The position numbers and the translations under genes were made by a program. From Siphonodentalium dalli (taxonomy: Eukaryota; Mollusca; Scaphopoda; Gadilida; Siphonodentaliidae): a stretch of 64,000 nucleotides of DNA. The notes under the pieces are model-generated. The model was not told the DNA's origin. It did not search any database and saw nothing but the letters and a program-made list of their open reading frames with translations. Below, piece by piece: positions 11,622-22,900 of this stretch (the stretch's first letter is position 1; each line of letters begins with the position of its first letter). Location of the stretch: contig CP136066.1 in assembly GCA_032622095.1 (NCBI GenBank), forward strand, positions 150,796,224-150,860,223. Reading direction: 5' to 3'.

Positions 11622-12173
11622 ATATGTGACCCGCCATATCAAATCCAGTCGTAAGTCGGGATTTTTTTACCCTGTGCCAATGCATTCTCTTATATATGCG
11701 AGTCGACCATAGGTCGCCTCGCATATATAAGAGAATGCATTGGCCTAACAATTTTTTTATCATTTTTTTTAAATAAATGTTTCTTACAATTTTTAGGACA
11801 TAAAATAAAAAAACATCCATTACCCTGCAGGGAGCCCCACACATATATAGAAGCATATAGAAGAGTGTCGTCTGCTCATGTTATAATTTCACCCATACAG
11901 AGCCCCAGACAAACATGAGCAGACGACACTCTTCTATATGCTTCTATATATGTGTGGGGCTCCCTGCAGGGTAATGGATGTTTTTTTTATTTTATGTCCT
12001 AAAAATTGTAAGAAACATTTATTTAAAAAAAATGATAAAAAAATTGTTAGGCCAATGCATTCTCTTATATATGCGAGGCGACCTATGGTCGACTCGCATA
12101 TATAAGAGAATGCATTGGCACAGGGTAAAAAAATCCCGACTTACGACTGGATTTGATATGGCGGGTCGCATAT
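11622..12173. mobile_element. Fold-back MITE family B, full copy
   Basis: Terminal inverted repeats begin ATATGYGACCCGCCATATCA and extend over 40 bp. Each end is followed by a ~68 bp palindromic module, and the centre (about 11840-11965) is a further palindrome, so the whole 552 bp element folds on itself at three levels. A second copy is at 49349-49814. No ORF of its own; non-autonomous. Confidence 0.9.
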
Positions 12174-12371
12174 ATACAATGCATCTTTACCAAAAATAAC
12201 GACATGAGCAGCTGATCTAATTCCTTCTTCTTTTTTTCGTAGATTCCGACTGAAAGATCCATATGGACAGAAGCCAGCCCTTGGTGTGGATTGTGCATTA
12301 GATGTCGAAGGAGCGATTAAAGTTGGTGATTCTGTCTACGCAATCAAATACTAATCGCAATGGTTTATGTT

Positions 12372-13051
12372 ATGTTCACACTGCTGACAAAATTACCTGG
12401 CAAAAGTTCATGAACTTCTTCATAGCTTGATATCATTCTATTGCAAATGTTTGAGTGATAAATTTTGATATGATCGAATATATGCGCACTGTTGAAAAAA
12501 ATCCGTTCTCAAACGGTACAAAGTTCCGCAAAATTGTGCCGGCACTATGTACCTATAAGTGTTACTGAACTATGTACCATTTCATTACGGCCATATGTTT
12601 TGTATGCATGGCTATGGAACAAAGTTCGATATTGATACGGGACATAGGATCGAAAAGACATGCGCTGGTAAATGTTCATTAACTTTACGGGACTATGTGC
12701 CGGCAGCAAATTTCCGGAACTTTGTTCCGTTTGAGAATGGAAATTTTCTAATAGTGTGTCTTTGGTTGTTTTATTTCTCGTTGTGGCGATGACATACCAC
12801 GAGTCAAATGTTGCGCGATTGATTATAACAAGATATTTAATTGAAGGCTAATTTCGAGCAAATCTCGCCACTTGTATAACAACTTGAGGAATTGCATATA
12901 TATAGGCATACACTGCGCAAGTATAGTAAACGATGGGTCATGTGTAGTTTATAAATAGCTTGTCGTTCGTGTCCCATATATAGCACACTACAGTCATCTT
13001 GGACAAATTATCTGAAAAATTGCCAGGCATATATAACAGCGTGTGAACATA
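12372..13051. mobile_element. MITE family F, copy 1 with nested element
   Basis: Ends are ATGTTCACACTGCTG and the inverse CAGCGTGTGAACAT. Internal sequence resembles 14764-15104 with the same type of ends. Inside, about 12503-12740 is another fold-back (CCGTTCTCAAACGGTACAAA and its near-inverse), so one MITE sits in another. Confidence 0.75.
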
Positions 13052-13769
13052 CCCTGAAAGGGATATATAGTTATAGTTAGGGTTTCTCTTCTGGACACTT
13101 CTTATGTAGATTCCAGATTATAAAATAATAATTCTGAGAAAAAGCCAACCATGCATTCGGAATTATTCTGTTGGGGCGACTGCTTAATCTAGATTTGTCG
13201 TGGGTTTGACCTTTCTAAAACAACAGACATTAGTTGGGCGCCAAAATAGACAAAGTATATATAATATAAGGGCGTTTTCAGTGCGGTTGTCAACCGAAAC
13301 ATATTTTTCGATGTATGTCGAAAATTATCAATTGACAATACAACATATGTTATGTAACTTTAATAAAGGTTTCAGTTTTTGTTTTGTTTTCTGTTCAGAG
13401 ACAAGACCATCTTCAAGTTCAAATTTTATAAAAATATTTTGTAACTACATGTGAACGCGAGTGAGAGACCTGTACTGTTTCTATAATTCGAATATATTGT
13501 TGTATTGGCAATGTGCATATATACGTGGATGGCGTATAGTGCATTTACAGCCTACTGTTCATTTGTGCCTTATATATTCGTTGCAATTAATCTGTTTGGT
13601 ATATATAAACTGTTAATATACTATCACCATGTGCCTTTGTGTCTGCACATAGACTGAAAAATGCCAGTAAATTAATGTGCTATGCAGTGTGCGGACGTAT
13701 AGCCCTATCGATACTAAGTATATATGAAAATGGCGTTATATATAGGCCATGCAGGTTAGGCCTGGTATA
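13052..13769. other. Gene-free stretch
   Basis: AT-rich non-coding sequence with many TATATA runs and no recognisable gene or repeat boundary. Confidence 0.4.
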
Positions 13770-13771
13770 TA

Positions 13772-13984
13772 CAGTAATGCCCAAAGTAATTGACCACTTA
13801 ACCACAGCAGAATTATGGGTATTTTTTCAGGATTTAGTCGGAAATATGGCTTGTTGCCATTCATCGGAAAGCTCTCACCGAGAGCTTTCCGATTAATGGC
13901 AACAAGCCATATTTCCGACTAAATCCTGAAAAATTACCCATAATTCTGCTGTGGTTAAGTGATCAATTACTTTGGGCATTACAG
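13772..13984. mobile_element. CAGTAATGCCC fold-back MITE (family A), full copy
   Basis: A 213 bp near-perfect palindrome with ends CAGTAATGCCC and the inverse, flanked by TA on both sides. TA target-site duplication and size fit a Tc1/mariner-type non-autonomous element. The two ~100 bp arms meet at a short GAGAGCTTTCC core. Confidence 0.9.
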
Positions 13985-13999
13985 TAGTTGCAACCGGAC

Positions 14000-14763
14000 T
14001 GGTCTTCACTATAATAATCACCTTTAGGCATGTCAATACCCATACAAGCAGGCAAAGCGTTGCATATATTGGTGGCCCATCCCGACAAGGATTGCTAGGG
14101 TTGATAATTGTGCATATCACAGTTTACCTGACAAAAATATTCCAATTTACAACTGATTTACACAATATATACATTTCATTATTATCTCGAACTTCTTAAT
14201 ATTTAATATTTCCTGAGCATTCAAATTCAAACTTTGTCTCTCTCTCTATCTCTCGCTCTATATATAATACAAATGCACTGTAATTATGCGAACGTGTTAT
14301 GACTGAGTATATATATACGGAACGTGTGCATGTGATGTATTTCAAATAAAATAGATAGATCTCGAGATTAACTTTGGGAGGGAATTGTGAATTTGTGACT
14401 ATAAAACTGTTAAAACAAGATTACAAAGGGCTTCGGTGTTGGGTATACATGACAATTAACCAATCTTTCGAATCACCCTAGCAGTTTCTGCGCTGTCGGG
14501 ATTGCTACCATGCATAACAAGACTCATCAAGGCTCAACATATGCGTCGCTGCTATCCCATCAACAGGACAGGAACGGCGCAGATGTATAAGGGCAGTTGG
14601 TTTTTACTGTATTTCACAGGGAGGGGTAGGGGTGGACATAACATGTCTTCACATTAACGCAATAAAATGCTGAACTTTAGAAATGTGCACTGTTTATTGT
14701 TTCGTTGTCTGGAATTAAAATGTCCATTGTCACAGATAAGATGTATTTATACACTTATTGGCT
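14000..14763. other. Gene-free stretch with CT-rich simple repeat
   Basis: Non-coding. A CTCTCTCTCTATCTCTCGCT tract lies near 14235. Nothing else supported. Confidence 0.4.
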
Positions 14764-15104
14764 GCGTTCACACAGCAGGCTAAATTGCATGCCTGGCAAA
14801 GTTTCATTAAATTCTTCAATAGTGGCTATCTATAATGCATACTTTTGAATAATAAATTTTGGATTAGTGAATATATGTATCTTCGCATGTTTTGTCGCTC
14901 ATTTGAGCGATGTCACGAGTTATTGCACGATTAATTCTTGTCAGATATCGGAAGACTAATTTCGACAAAATTAATGTCAATTGTATAACAAATTAAGGAA
15001 CTACATATATATCACATGCAGCTCGGGTATTAAACTACCACAGCCCTCTACGTCGAGTTGCTTGTAAAACTGACAGGAAAATCTACCAGCATGTGAATGT
15101 ACTC
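14764..15104. mobile_element. MITE family F, copy 2
   Basis: Begins GCGTTCACACAGCAGGC and ends CCAGCATGTGAATGTAC. Internal sequence parallels 12380-12480 and 12830-13040 but lacks the nested element found there. Confidence 0.65.
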
Positions 15105-15350
15105 TTAAAGATGGTCTGTGATAGTTTTTTTGGGGGAAATATGAAGCAATGAACATTCATACCGAGTCCGTGCATGCCTCCATAACTCGGACATTATATA
15201 TTACTCGGCGAATTTTGACAATCTTCATTTATATTCCATTGCATTCATTATTTATTTATATATTTATTTATTTATTCTTTTAAGTTTTTTTCCGATGGTA
15301 TCTCGGGTAGCCTCAATGTCATTATAAGAACGCTTTATCGCACTGCTAAA

Positions 15351-15800
15351 AGAGCTTTTCTTATTTTGAGAAAAAAAAGAAAGGATCAGTTATTTTTCTC
15401 ACAATTTCTTAATATTAAGAAATAATTTCTTAAATCATAGAAAGTCTTTTTCTCATTGTCTAGAAAAAGGCAAGAAATAATTTCTCAACTATCAAAAAAA
15501 TATTTTATAACGAGGCTAGAACACTAGAAACGACTAGAACATACTTAGAACATGTTCTTGTTCTTATATCTAGAAAATATATTTCTCAAAGCTAGAAATG
15601 ATTTCTAATACTGCACTTTCTTACTTTCCGAGACAATAGTAAGAAAATTATTCTAAAATTTCTAGACAAATAAGAAAATGTGCTTCTGACAATTTCTAAC
15701 ATAATTCATTTCTTATGTCAAGTAAGTGGTAAGAAATTTTTTAATACACTTAGAAGATATTTTTTTCTGAAAACATGAAAACAGTTTTCTTAACAGTGAG
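15351..15800. mobile_element. MITE with CACTGYTAARA-type ends
   Basis: One end reads CACTGCTAAAAGAGCTTTTC; the other is the inverse of CACTGTTAAGAAAACTGTTT. The interior is dominated by AAGAAA/TTTCTT words in both orientations, giving many short hairpins. No convincing target duplication is visible. Confidence 0.55.
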
Positions 15801-17599
15801 ATATGTGTACCCAGCCATTTTTCTCACAAATTAAGGGCTGATGTATTGTCTCATCACATGCATGCATAGAAAGAGGTAACACAACATTCTAACATTACAG
15901 GGTATGAATTTGTTTCCTTATAAACCAAATGCATACAAATATAACCGTGTACTCAGAACAATAGCAAAAATGTTCAAAACTTTGGAGATGTAAATTTAAT
16001 GCAACAATCCAAATAATTTAATTATATAGATTTTAATATGAATGCCACACTGCATCGGTCTGGATTCTCGCTCAGCCGAATTCGGTCCTGGTCTGTTCTC
16101 ATATGTTCGAATCGCCAAGAACATGCATGTTCGCGGTATTTGCAGGTAACGTGTCGTTCGCAAACAACTAAGAATGCGGATTCGAATACATACACTATAA
16201 TGTATACATGGTATACCGGTTCGGATAGCGGCCTTCACTGCTATATATTTGCATATGTCTGATTACATAGAGTGATTGCATTATTGACATTTGTCATGAC
16301 CTGAAATTTTTTCATATATAATCCGTCCAACCGCGGAGCTAATATAGCTCCTACCTTGTTTGGGTCTGATGTATATACATGTATGTATTCTTGTAGTCGT
16401 GCACTGTTGGTTATCTGTATTCAACTCTGGTGTATACATTTCAGCAGTATATATAGCCGACAAATTGAGTATGAATGATGTCGGGCCGCAGCATAATGTA
16501 TTTATCGATATTAGTTTTTGTCCTTGTTTGATCTGCTAAATATCCAGGGGTCTCCGACACATTCAACCATGATAGCTAGCCTCGAAACGAAAGATTTTTC
16601 TCTTTGGCACACTTTAATTATACATCCTGCATGTCAACCTGTAAGCTCACTATGAACCTATTAAATTCGATGAAGGTTAAATGTAGACTCATTTAATAAC
16701 AAAGTGACTCCAAATATGACGTCATATTAAGGGTGATTGGTTCTATATAGTCTTATTTTTATTATTTGTTTTCATCGAGGCCCGCACAGTCGTCGTAAAT
16801 GACATGAGATCAGTCCATGCAATATGGACAGATGTGAATATTTAGGGTTAATGCAGCCCCATTTTCATTTTAAATTATCTATATATATTGCAGAAGACAG
16901 CATGGATAAATATTTACTTGTATATATAGCTACACCCCTCCAAGTATTGTGCAAATCCTTATATCACGGTTGAAAAGATATCACCATGAAACGTTTTGAA
17001 GACATTATGTTTTCTTCCAGCAATCCGGTTTGAACAAATCGGAACTGGATTTCATTTTAACAATCTGGAAATTGAATTTTCAGGCCAGATGCATTAATTG
17101 CTATATAGAAATACATAGCAACGGGCATTATAAACCAAAAGTTGGTGTACAGAACATTGATAATAACAACATAATATCGTCGTATTTAGAGACAGAGGCT
17201 AGCCTATGTAAATGTACACATTATGTATTTGTTATATGAGATTTTATTTAGTGAAAAATAAATTCAATAATATAACTATAACACTCAAGTGACTCAACCT
17301 ATTTTGTAGCCACCCATGCGGGGTCACCCGGGTCAGTATAATAAAACACGTCTATACTTGTAAATTACAAGTGAAAAGATATGCGAATACCATACAAGTG
17401 AATTATTCGTAACCTTGTGGCATTGATGTTGTGCGAAAATGAACACATATTAATTAAAATCCCATCAAATATAAGCACATGCGCCCGAAGTTTTATAGTA
17501 CTGATATATATAGTTATAGACCACTGGGCCACAATACTATAAAACGTCTGTACGTGTAATTTAGAAGACTGTGAAATTTCGAGTACTGTAATATATGTA
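15801..17599. other. Gene-free stretch
   Basis: AT-rich non-coding sequence. Open frames at 15996-16262 are opposite-strand shadows of each other with no domain signal. I see no exon, RNA gene or clear repeat boundary. Confidence 0.4.
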
Positions 17600-18684
17600 G
17601 TACCCCCATGGTACGAGCATGGTGATAGAAATTTCAACATGGTATTTCACCATGATAGTTTGACAATCATCATGTTGTTACTTTGGTAGTGCCCAATAAT
17701 TTTTTCCTTTCAAGTTACCAATTTTGACCGTTGGCCAAGTAGTTCCCCAGATATCGGGTATCGTTACCCTATTATATATCAAGGCTGCTTGACATAATCA
17801 TATATGTTTTCATGTATTTGAGATTCGTTGGCCATGTTTGGGCTTGGGCCATTGCAAAACTGCAGGTCTACCAGACTTATGCCTATTTTCTAACTGATTG
17901 ATAACATTTTTAGTTCATTTAATAAAATTTTGGCATGTGTTGAAACAATAACAACAGGTGGCAACCTGAATATATGTCACACGACTGCGATTTAGAAAAA
18001 TGCCTGTTTTCACCCTTATTTGAGCTGATTTTTGTAAAATTTTGCCTATACCACGGTTTTACCATGGTAAACTACATTTTACTGTGCTATTACCTATCGT
18101 TTACCATGGTAAGAGCATAGTAAAATGCTGGTTACCACAGTAAGTTATATAGTACTACGTAAGCCAAGGTACTTTACTATGCTCGCATTATTATATACCA
18201 TGGTAATCTATCATAATGGCAAGGTAAATATACATTTATCATGGTAAAAAATGTACCACCGTTTACATTTATCATTTATCGTGGTAAGAACATCGTTTAC
18301 CATGGTAAAATGTTGGTTACCATGGTAATGTATATATTACTATGTAAATCAAGGCACTTTACAATGCTCTCATCTTATATAACTAGCACATACCATGATA
18401 AACGAGCACACTGCCATGGTAAATAGACATTTACCATGGTAAGGTTCCACATACCATGTACTACCATACCATGGTAAATTCCAATTTACAATGGTAATAC
18501 TAGAGTAAGTTTTATTTTCATGAGGGTCAAGCAAGGTATCCCAGATTTTAAAAAAACATGGTATTACCACCGAAAGACAGCGGCAATGTGATATTTACCA
18601 TGGTACCCCCATGATACCACGGAACTCTGCTAGTGTGCTCTACCATGGTACTGTCATAGTACTACCATGGTATTGTGGTACTGA
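17600..18684. mobile_element. TACCATGGTA-rich element, copy 1
   Basis: Starts GTACCCCCATGGTACGAGC and ends CCATGGTATTGTGGT. About 1.09 kb, nearly identical to 22572-23668. Its second half is studded with the palindrome TACCATGGTA and one-mismatch variants. No ORF beyond short chance frames, so it is probably a non-autonomous element that moved recently. Confidence 0.85.
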
Positions 18685-19513
18685 GAGGCGGTGCGCGCCT
18701 AGCTGGCTACCATATATGCGAGTAGAGGATCTCCAACGAGTTAAGTTGGGATATCAGATTTTATGAAAGGAGTTTGATTAATTTGATTCGGAACGAGACG
18801 TATAGACAAGTTGTGAATCAAATTTATGAAACGAGTTTTATAAAATCCTATATCCAAACAGAACGAGTTGAAGATCTTGTATATCACTATTAGTATCACA
18901 TGGACAAAACTAGAGCTTTATGCCTTTTTAACAAATCAAAATCATCGAAAGAAGCTGCAAAATGCATACATTTACAGCGTGGCCGCGGGCTGAGACGCAT
19001 CACAACCGAATACGGCAGAATTGTGCGCTCTGGGGCTGGCGACGGAAATTATAATCCCCCATGCAAAACAAATTTTGACAAAAATTTAACTTTAATGAAC
19101 AAGGCAATACTTTTGCATTGTCTGGTGCTGATGTCATGAGCGGCTTTTCGAAATAGTATTAATCCGCCTGAATCAATGTAAAGACGCGCGGTCATTTTGT
19201 TGGTGTGATGCCAAGTGATATGTAACTAGTAAAAGATAAGGAAATATGTAAAGGCTTTTTAAATATATAACAGGGGTTCCGTGTGATACAGGTAATTGTA
19301 TACAAGTTGCATTCGCTTTCTTATGATTGGATTCTTAATATATTAATAGAAGCCGACTAGGATTATAATACACTGACTGTCATTTTACCGTCTGGTTAAT
19401 TACACCAGTCCTATAGAAGTTTTATAGTATTGCCCCCGGTGGGACATACGAGTACATAAGTGTATAGTTATTGTACTGTTGCATTTAATTATAACCATGA
19501 ATCACTGAAGCTA
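18685..19513. other. Gene-free stretch downstream of MTARC
   Basis: Non-coding. An ORF at 18900-19139 has no recognisable features. On the minus strand an ATTAAA word near 19484-19489 could serve as a weak polyadenylation signal for MTARC about 330 bp past its stop. Confidence 0.35.
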
Positions 19514-19515
19514 TA

Positions 19516-19727
19516 CAGTAATGCCCTAAATAATCGACTCCTTAACATCAGCATAATTATGGGTAACTTTTTAGGATTTAGTCGGAAATATGGCTTGTTG
19601 CCATTCATCGGAAAGCTCTCGGGGAGAGCTTTCCGATGAATGGCAACAAGCCATATTTTCGACTAAATCCTGAAAGTTACCCACAATTCTGCTCTGGTTA
19701 AGGAGTCGATTATTTAGGGCATTACTG
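19516..19727. mobile_element. CAGTAATGCCC fold-back MITE (family A), full copy
   Basis: A 212 bp near-perfect palindrome flanked by TA duplications (19514-19515 and 19728-19729). It lies 90 bp past the MTARC stop codon and so may sit in that gene's 3' UTR. Confidence 0.9.
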
Positions 19728-19816
19728 TACCTAATTGGGGATGCATCACGGAAGTCACCAAATTCGACAGGAATCCATGACAGGTCCGCATCATTTGTAT
19801 AGAAAACAGGTTCGCA

Positions 19817-19928
19817 TCACTTGTAGAGAATATAAACTGGGTCACCAACCCTCACATCCCCGAGCGTATCAGGAGCAGCCATTATTCCGAAACAAGGAGA
19901 ATCCCCATACGGCTCTCTGCAGCGAAAC
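19817..19928 (-). CDS. MTARC1: MTARC exon 7 (C-terminal, with stop)
   Basis: Acceptor TTATACAG precedes 19928. The exon supplies the third base of a Gln codon and then 36 residues ending VRVGDPVYILYK and a TGA at 19817-19819. The segment YGDSPCFG followed by GD..VGDPVY matches the family's C-terminal strand pair. Confidence 0.92.
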
Positions 19929-22900
19929 CTGTATAAGAAATAACACATACTTATAGAACACCTATGTTAGTATAGACAAATAATATAACTGATTGGGAAC
20001 TTATAGTTGGCTGGTCAATCATTGCATGGCAGTCGTTTCACATATTGGCGGGACAATCATAACTTCTCAATTAATCAGATTAAAAATATGCCAGCACATC
20101 TCTGCTCTCCAAAGAAAGATGTGGAATTGGAAAATATATCAATTAGCAACGCAAACAAGAGACAAGAAAATGCAAATATGCACGCACAGACAGATGATTC
20201 AAGCAGACAGTGTTTATGTCATGGCCTGTGCGGCTAAATATTCATGAATAAACAGAGTGTTTGAACCGGAAATAATATCGAACACATGCAGTGTGAACGT
20301 ACCAAAAACTGTTGAACTCAGCATGTATTTGCAACATTGACAAGACAGTTACAGTATTAAATATTAAGTAATGTGGCACATTGCATTTGAGCATCAAACT
20401 GAGCCTATATAGTCACAACTCAACCTTGTCACGTTTCGGTGATCCAAGTAAATCGAAAAATAATGAAATACTCATATGGAGACCATAATCTCTGTAAAGA
20501 TCTAGCGAAGTGACAGAGAGTGAGTTCAACTGTTGGTAAGTTTTCGCACAAACGCTCTTTACTTTTTACCACATCAAAACAATCAGAAACATCCTTTCGT
20601 GTTGTGTCCTCTCGAATAACCGGTACTTCGATTGCCGCACAATATGTATTCTAAGTAGCAACATTTGTGCCCAACCCCATTTGTAAATTTAGCAAAAATT
20701 ATTTGGAAATGAAATGTGCTAGAACTAAACAAATAAGTGTTTTAAATTTCTAAGTTGATTGCTGGTAGATGGCAGTTGAACAGTTGACAATTCGATAAAC
20801 CGAACAATGACATATTAAAAAACAAATTAGTATTAGAACAATTTATCAACAATTACATTCACAATGCACAATGACATTATCTAGCAAAGTGACTGAACAG
20901 ACTTTCTATCTCATTGTCCAGGTATAGTGTTAATAAGGTATCACACATGCATGAGTATACTGCTCACCCGCATTTAAAGGTACTCAACCCGATAAAACTC
21001 CTCTCAATTACTATTTCAATGGCTTCGGGGGTCAAAAATATTTGATTCGAGTCGATGAAGTCACCCATCAAAGCTCAGATTTGTTAGATATCGATTTTAG
21101 AAATCTATTATTTTTCATTATCGGGAATACTATCTGGCCCAGAACTCAGTAAAAATTGCGTTAAAATTACCACTTGATTTTAGAGTTATTCATCCTTGTC
21201 TGTTTGAATAGATTTTGAGTACACATCCAGAGCAGATTACGGCAGTTATTAGTACTAATCTCGAGAACATAACAAATTTGAAAAATCAATATCTAATAAC
21301 TCTGAGCTTTGTTTGATGGGTTCCTCGACTCGAATCAAATATTTTTTACCCCCAAAGCCAAAGAAATAGTAATATAGGACCCTCTGATCGGATTGTTGTT
21401 GTTGGAATCTGTTGAGATGGGGACCATCTTTACGGGTTGAGTACCTTTAACCAAGACGAAACTTTAAGTAGGTTATATCACGGTGATAATCGTCAAAGAC
21501 TCGTAGATATTTCTCGGCATATCAAGAAGTGTCCAAATATAATGAGTGGAATCAACATAGTTCGTTTCTATAACCTACGCATGTCTACCATTTCAAGAAG
21601 TGTCCAAATATAATGTGCCAACATGCCATAGCATGGAATCAACATAGTTCGTTTCCATGAAGTCAGAAACTGTTATCCAGCTTAGATGGAGATCGTCAGA
21701 CTTCCAGTGCTATTATCTACAAATTTAGCCCATGCAATCGTTGGACCATACGCGATTTAGACACAAGCATCAAGGTGACTTGTTTTGTCAATGTTTGTAT
21801 TTGACTTACTGTTTGAGCGTCTTGAGTGGTTGCTGGTCCTTGTCCCTTTCTCCTGTGTCTTGATCAACTGTCGTCAACACACACCTGTAATATAGAATGC
21901 AGGTATATAGAAAGCAAGGGCGTGACGACACGGGGAGTTGCTGTGGTGTCTCTCACTGACACTCATCTTGGGTTCTGAATTGTCATTGGTCAACATGCAT
22001 GACATGAACAAAATGCAGATAATTATTTATAGAGGTTATATTTATAAATGAAAACTGAGAATTCTGAAGTTTCTTACACTAAGGAAAACCAAGTTGCTCT
22101 GGTGATCTGCAACTATTATATCATGGATATACATTTACATAACCTGTCCGCGATACACTACATCATGCTTGGTGATTGGTCAACTTCCAGTTGGGTCACC
22201 CGGTTTACATCCCAATAATGCCGAGATCTCTCGAGTGAATCACGAACAGGAGGTCACAAATTGTTGACCTATTCTGTCAAAAAGCGGTCAGCAGAATAAT
22301 TGGGCGAACTTTTCAAAGTTCAGCCGAATTGCATCTGAAACCAGTTATTTATATCGATCACGTTATCGTCCCATATAAAAATCCACCATGTTATACCATG
22401 GCAACACCGTGGTTATACCATGGTAACACCATGGTGATAGCATAATTACCATGGCACGAACATAGTAATAGAAATTTTACCATGATAGTTTGAAAATCAA
22501 CATGGTGTTACAGTGATAGACCATTTCACCATGTTAATTTACCATGGTTGAACCATGGTAACACCATATTGGTACCCCCATGGTACGAGCATGGTGATAG
22601 AAATTTCAACATGGTATTTCACCATGATAGTTTGACAATCATCATGTTGTTACTTTGGTAGTGCCCAATAATTTTTTCCTTTCAAGTTACCAATTTTGAC
22701 CGTTGGCCAAGTAGTTCCCCAGATATCAGGTATCGTTACCCTATTATATATCAAGACTGCTTGACATAATCATATATGTTTTCATGTATTTGAGATTCGT
22801 TGGCCATGTTTGGGCTTGGGCCATTGCAAAACTGCAGGTCTACCAGACTTATGCCTATTTTCTAACTGATTGATAACATTTTTAGTTCATTTAATAAAAT

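Larger units (their letters stand above)
19929..21809 (-). other. MTARC intron 6
   Basis: Contains the TTAA-type MITE at 20973-21450 and a ~70 bp imperfect tandem duplication at 21522-21658. Otherwise non-coding. Confidence 0.8.

Noticed and set aside
16040-16140. tRNA-like GTTCGAATC word
   Set aside because: No acceptor stem or anticodon arm can be drawn around it.
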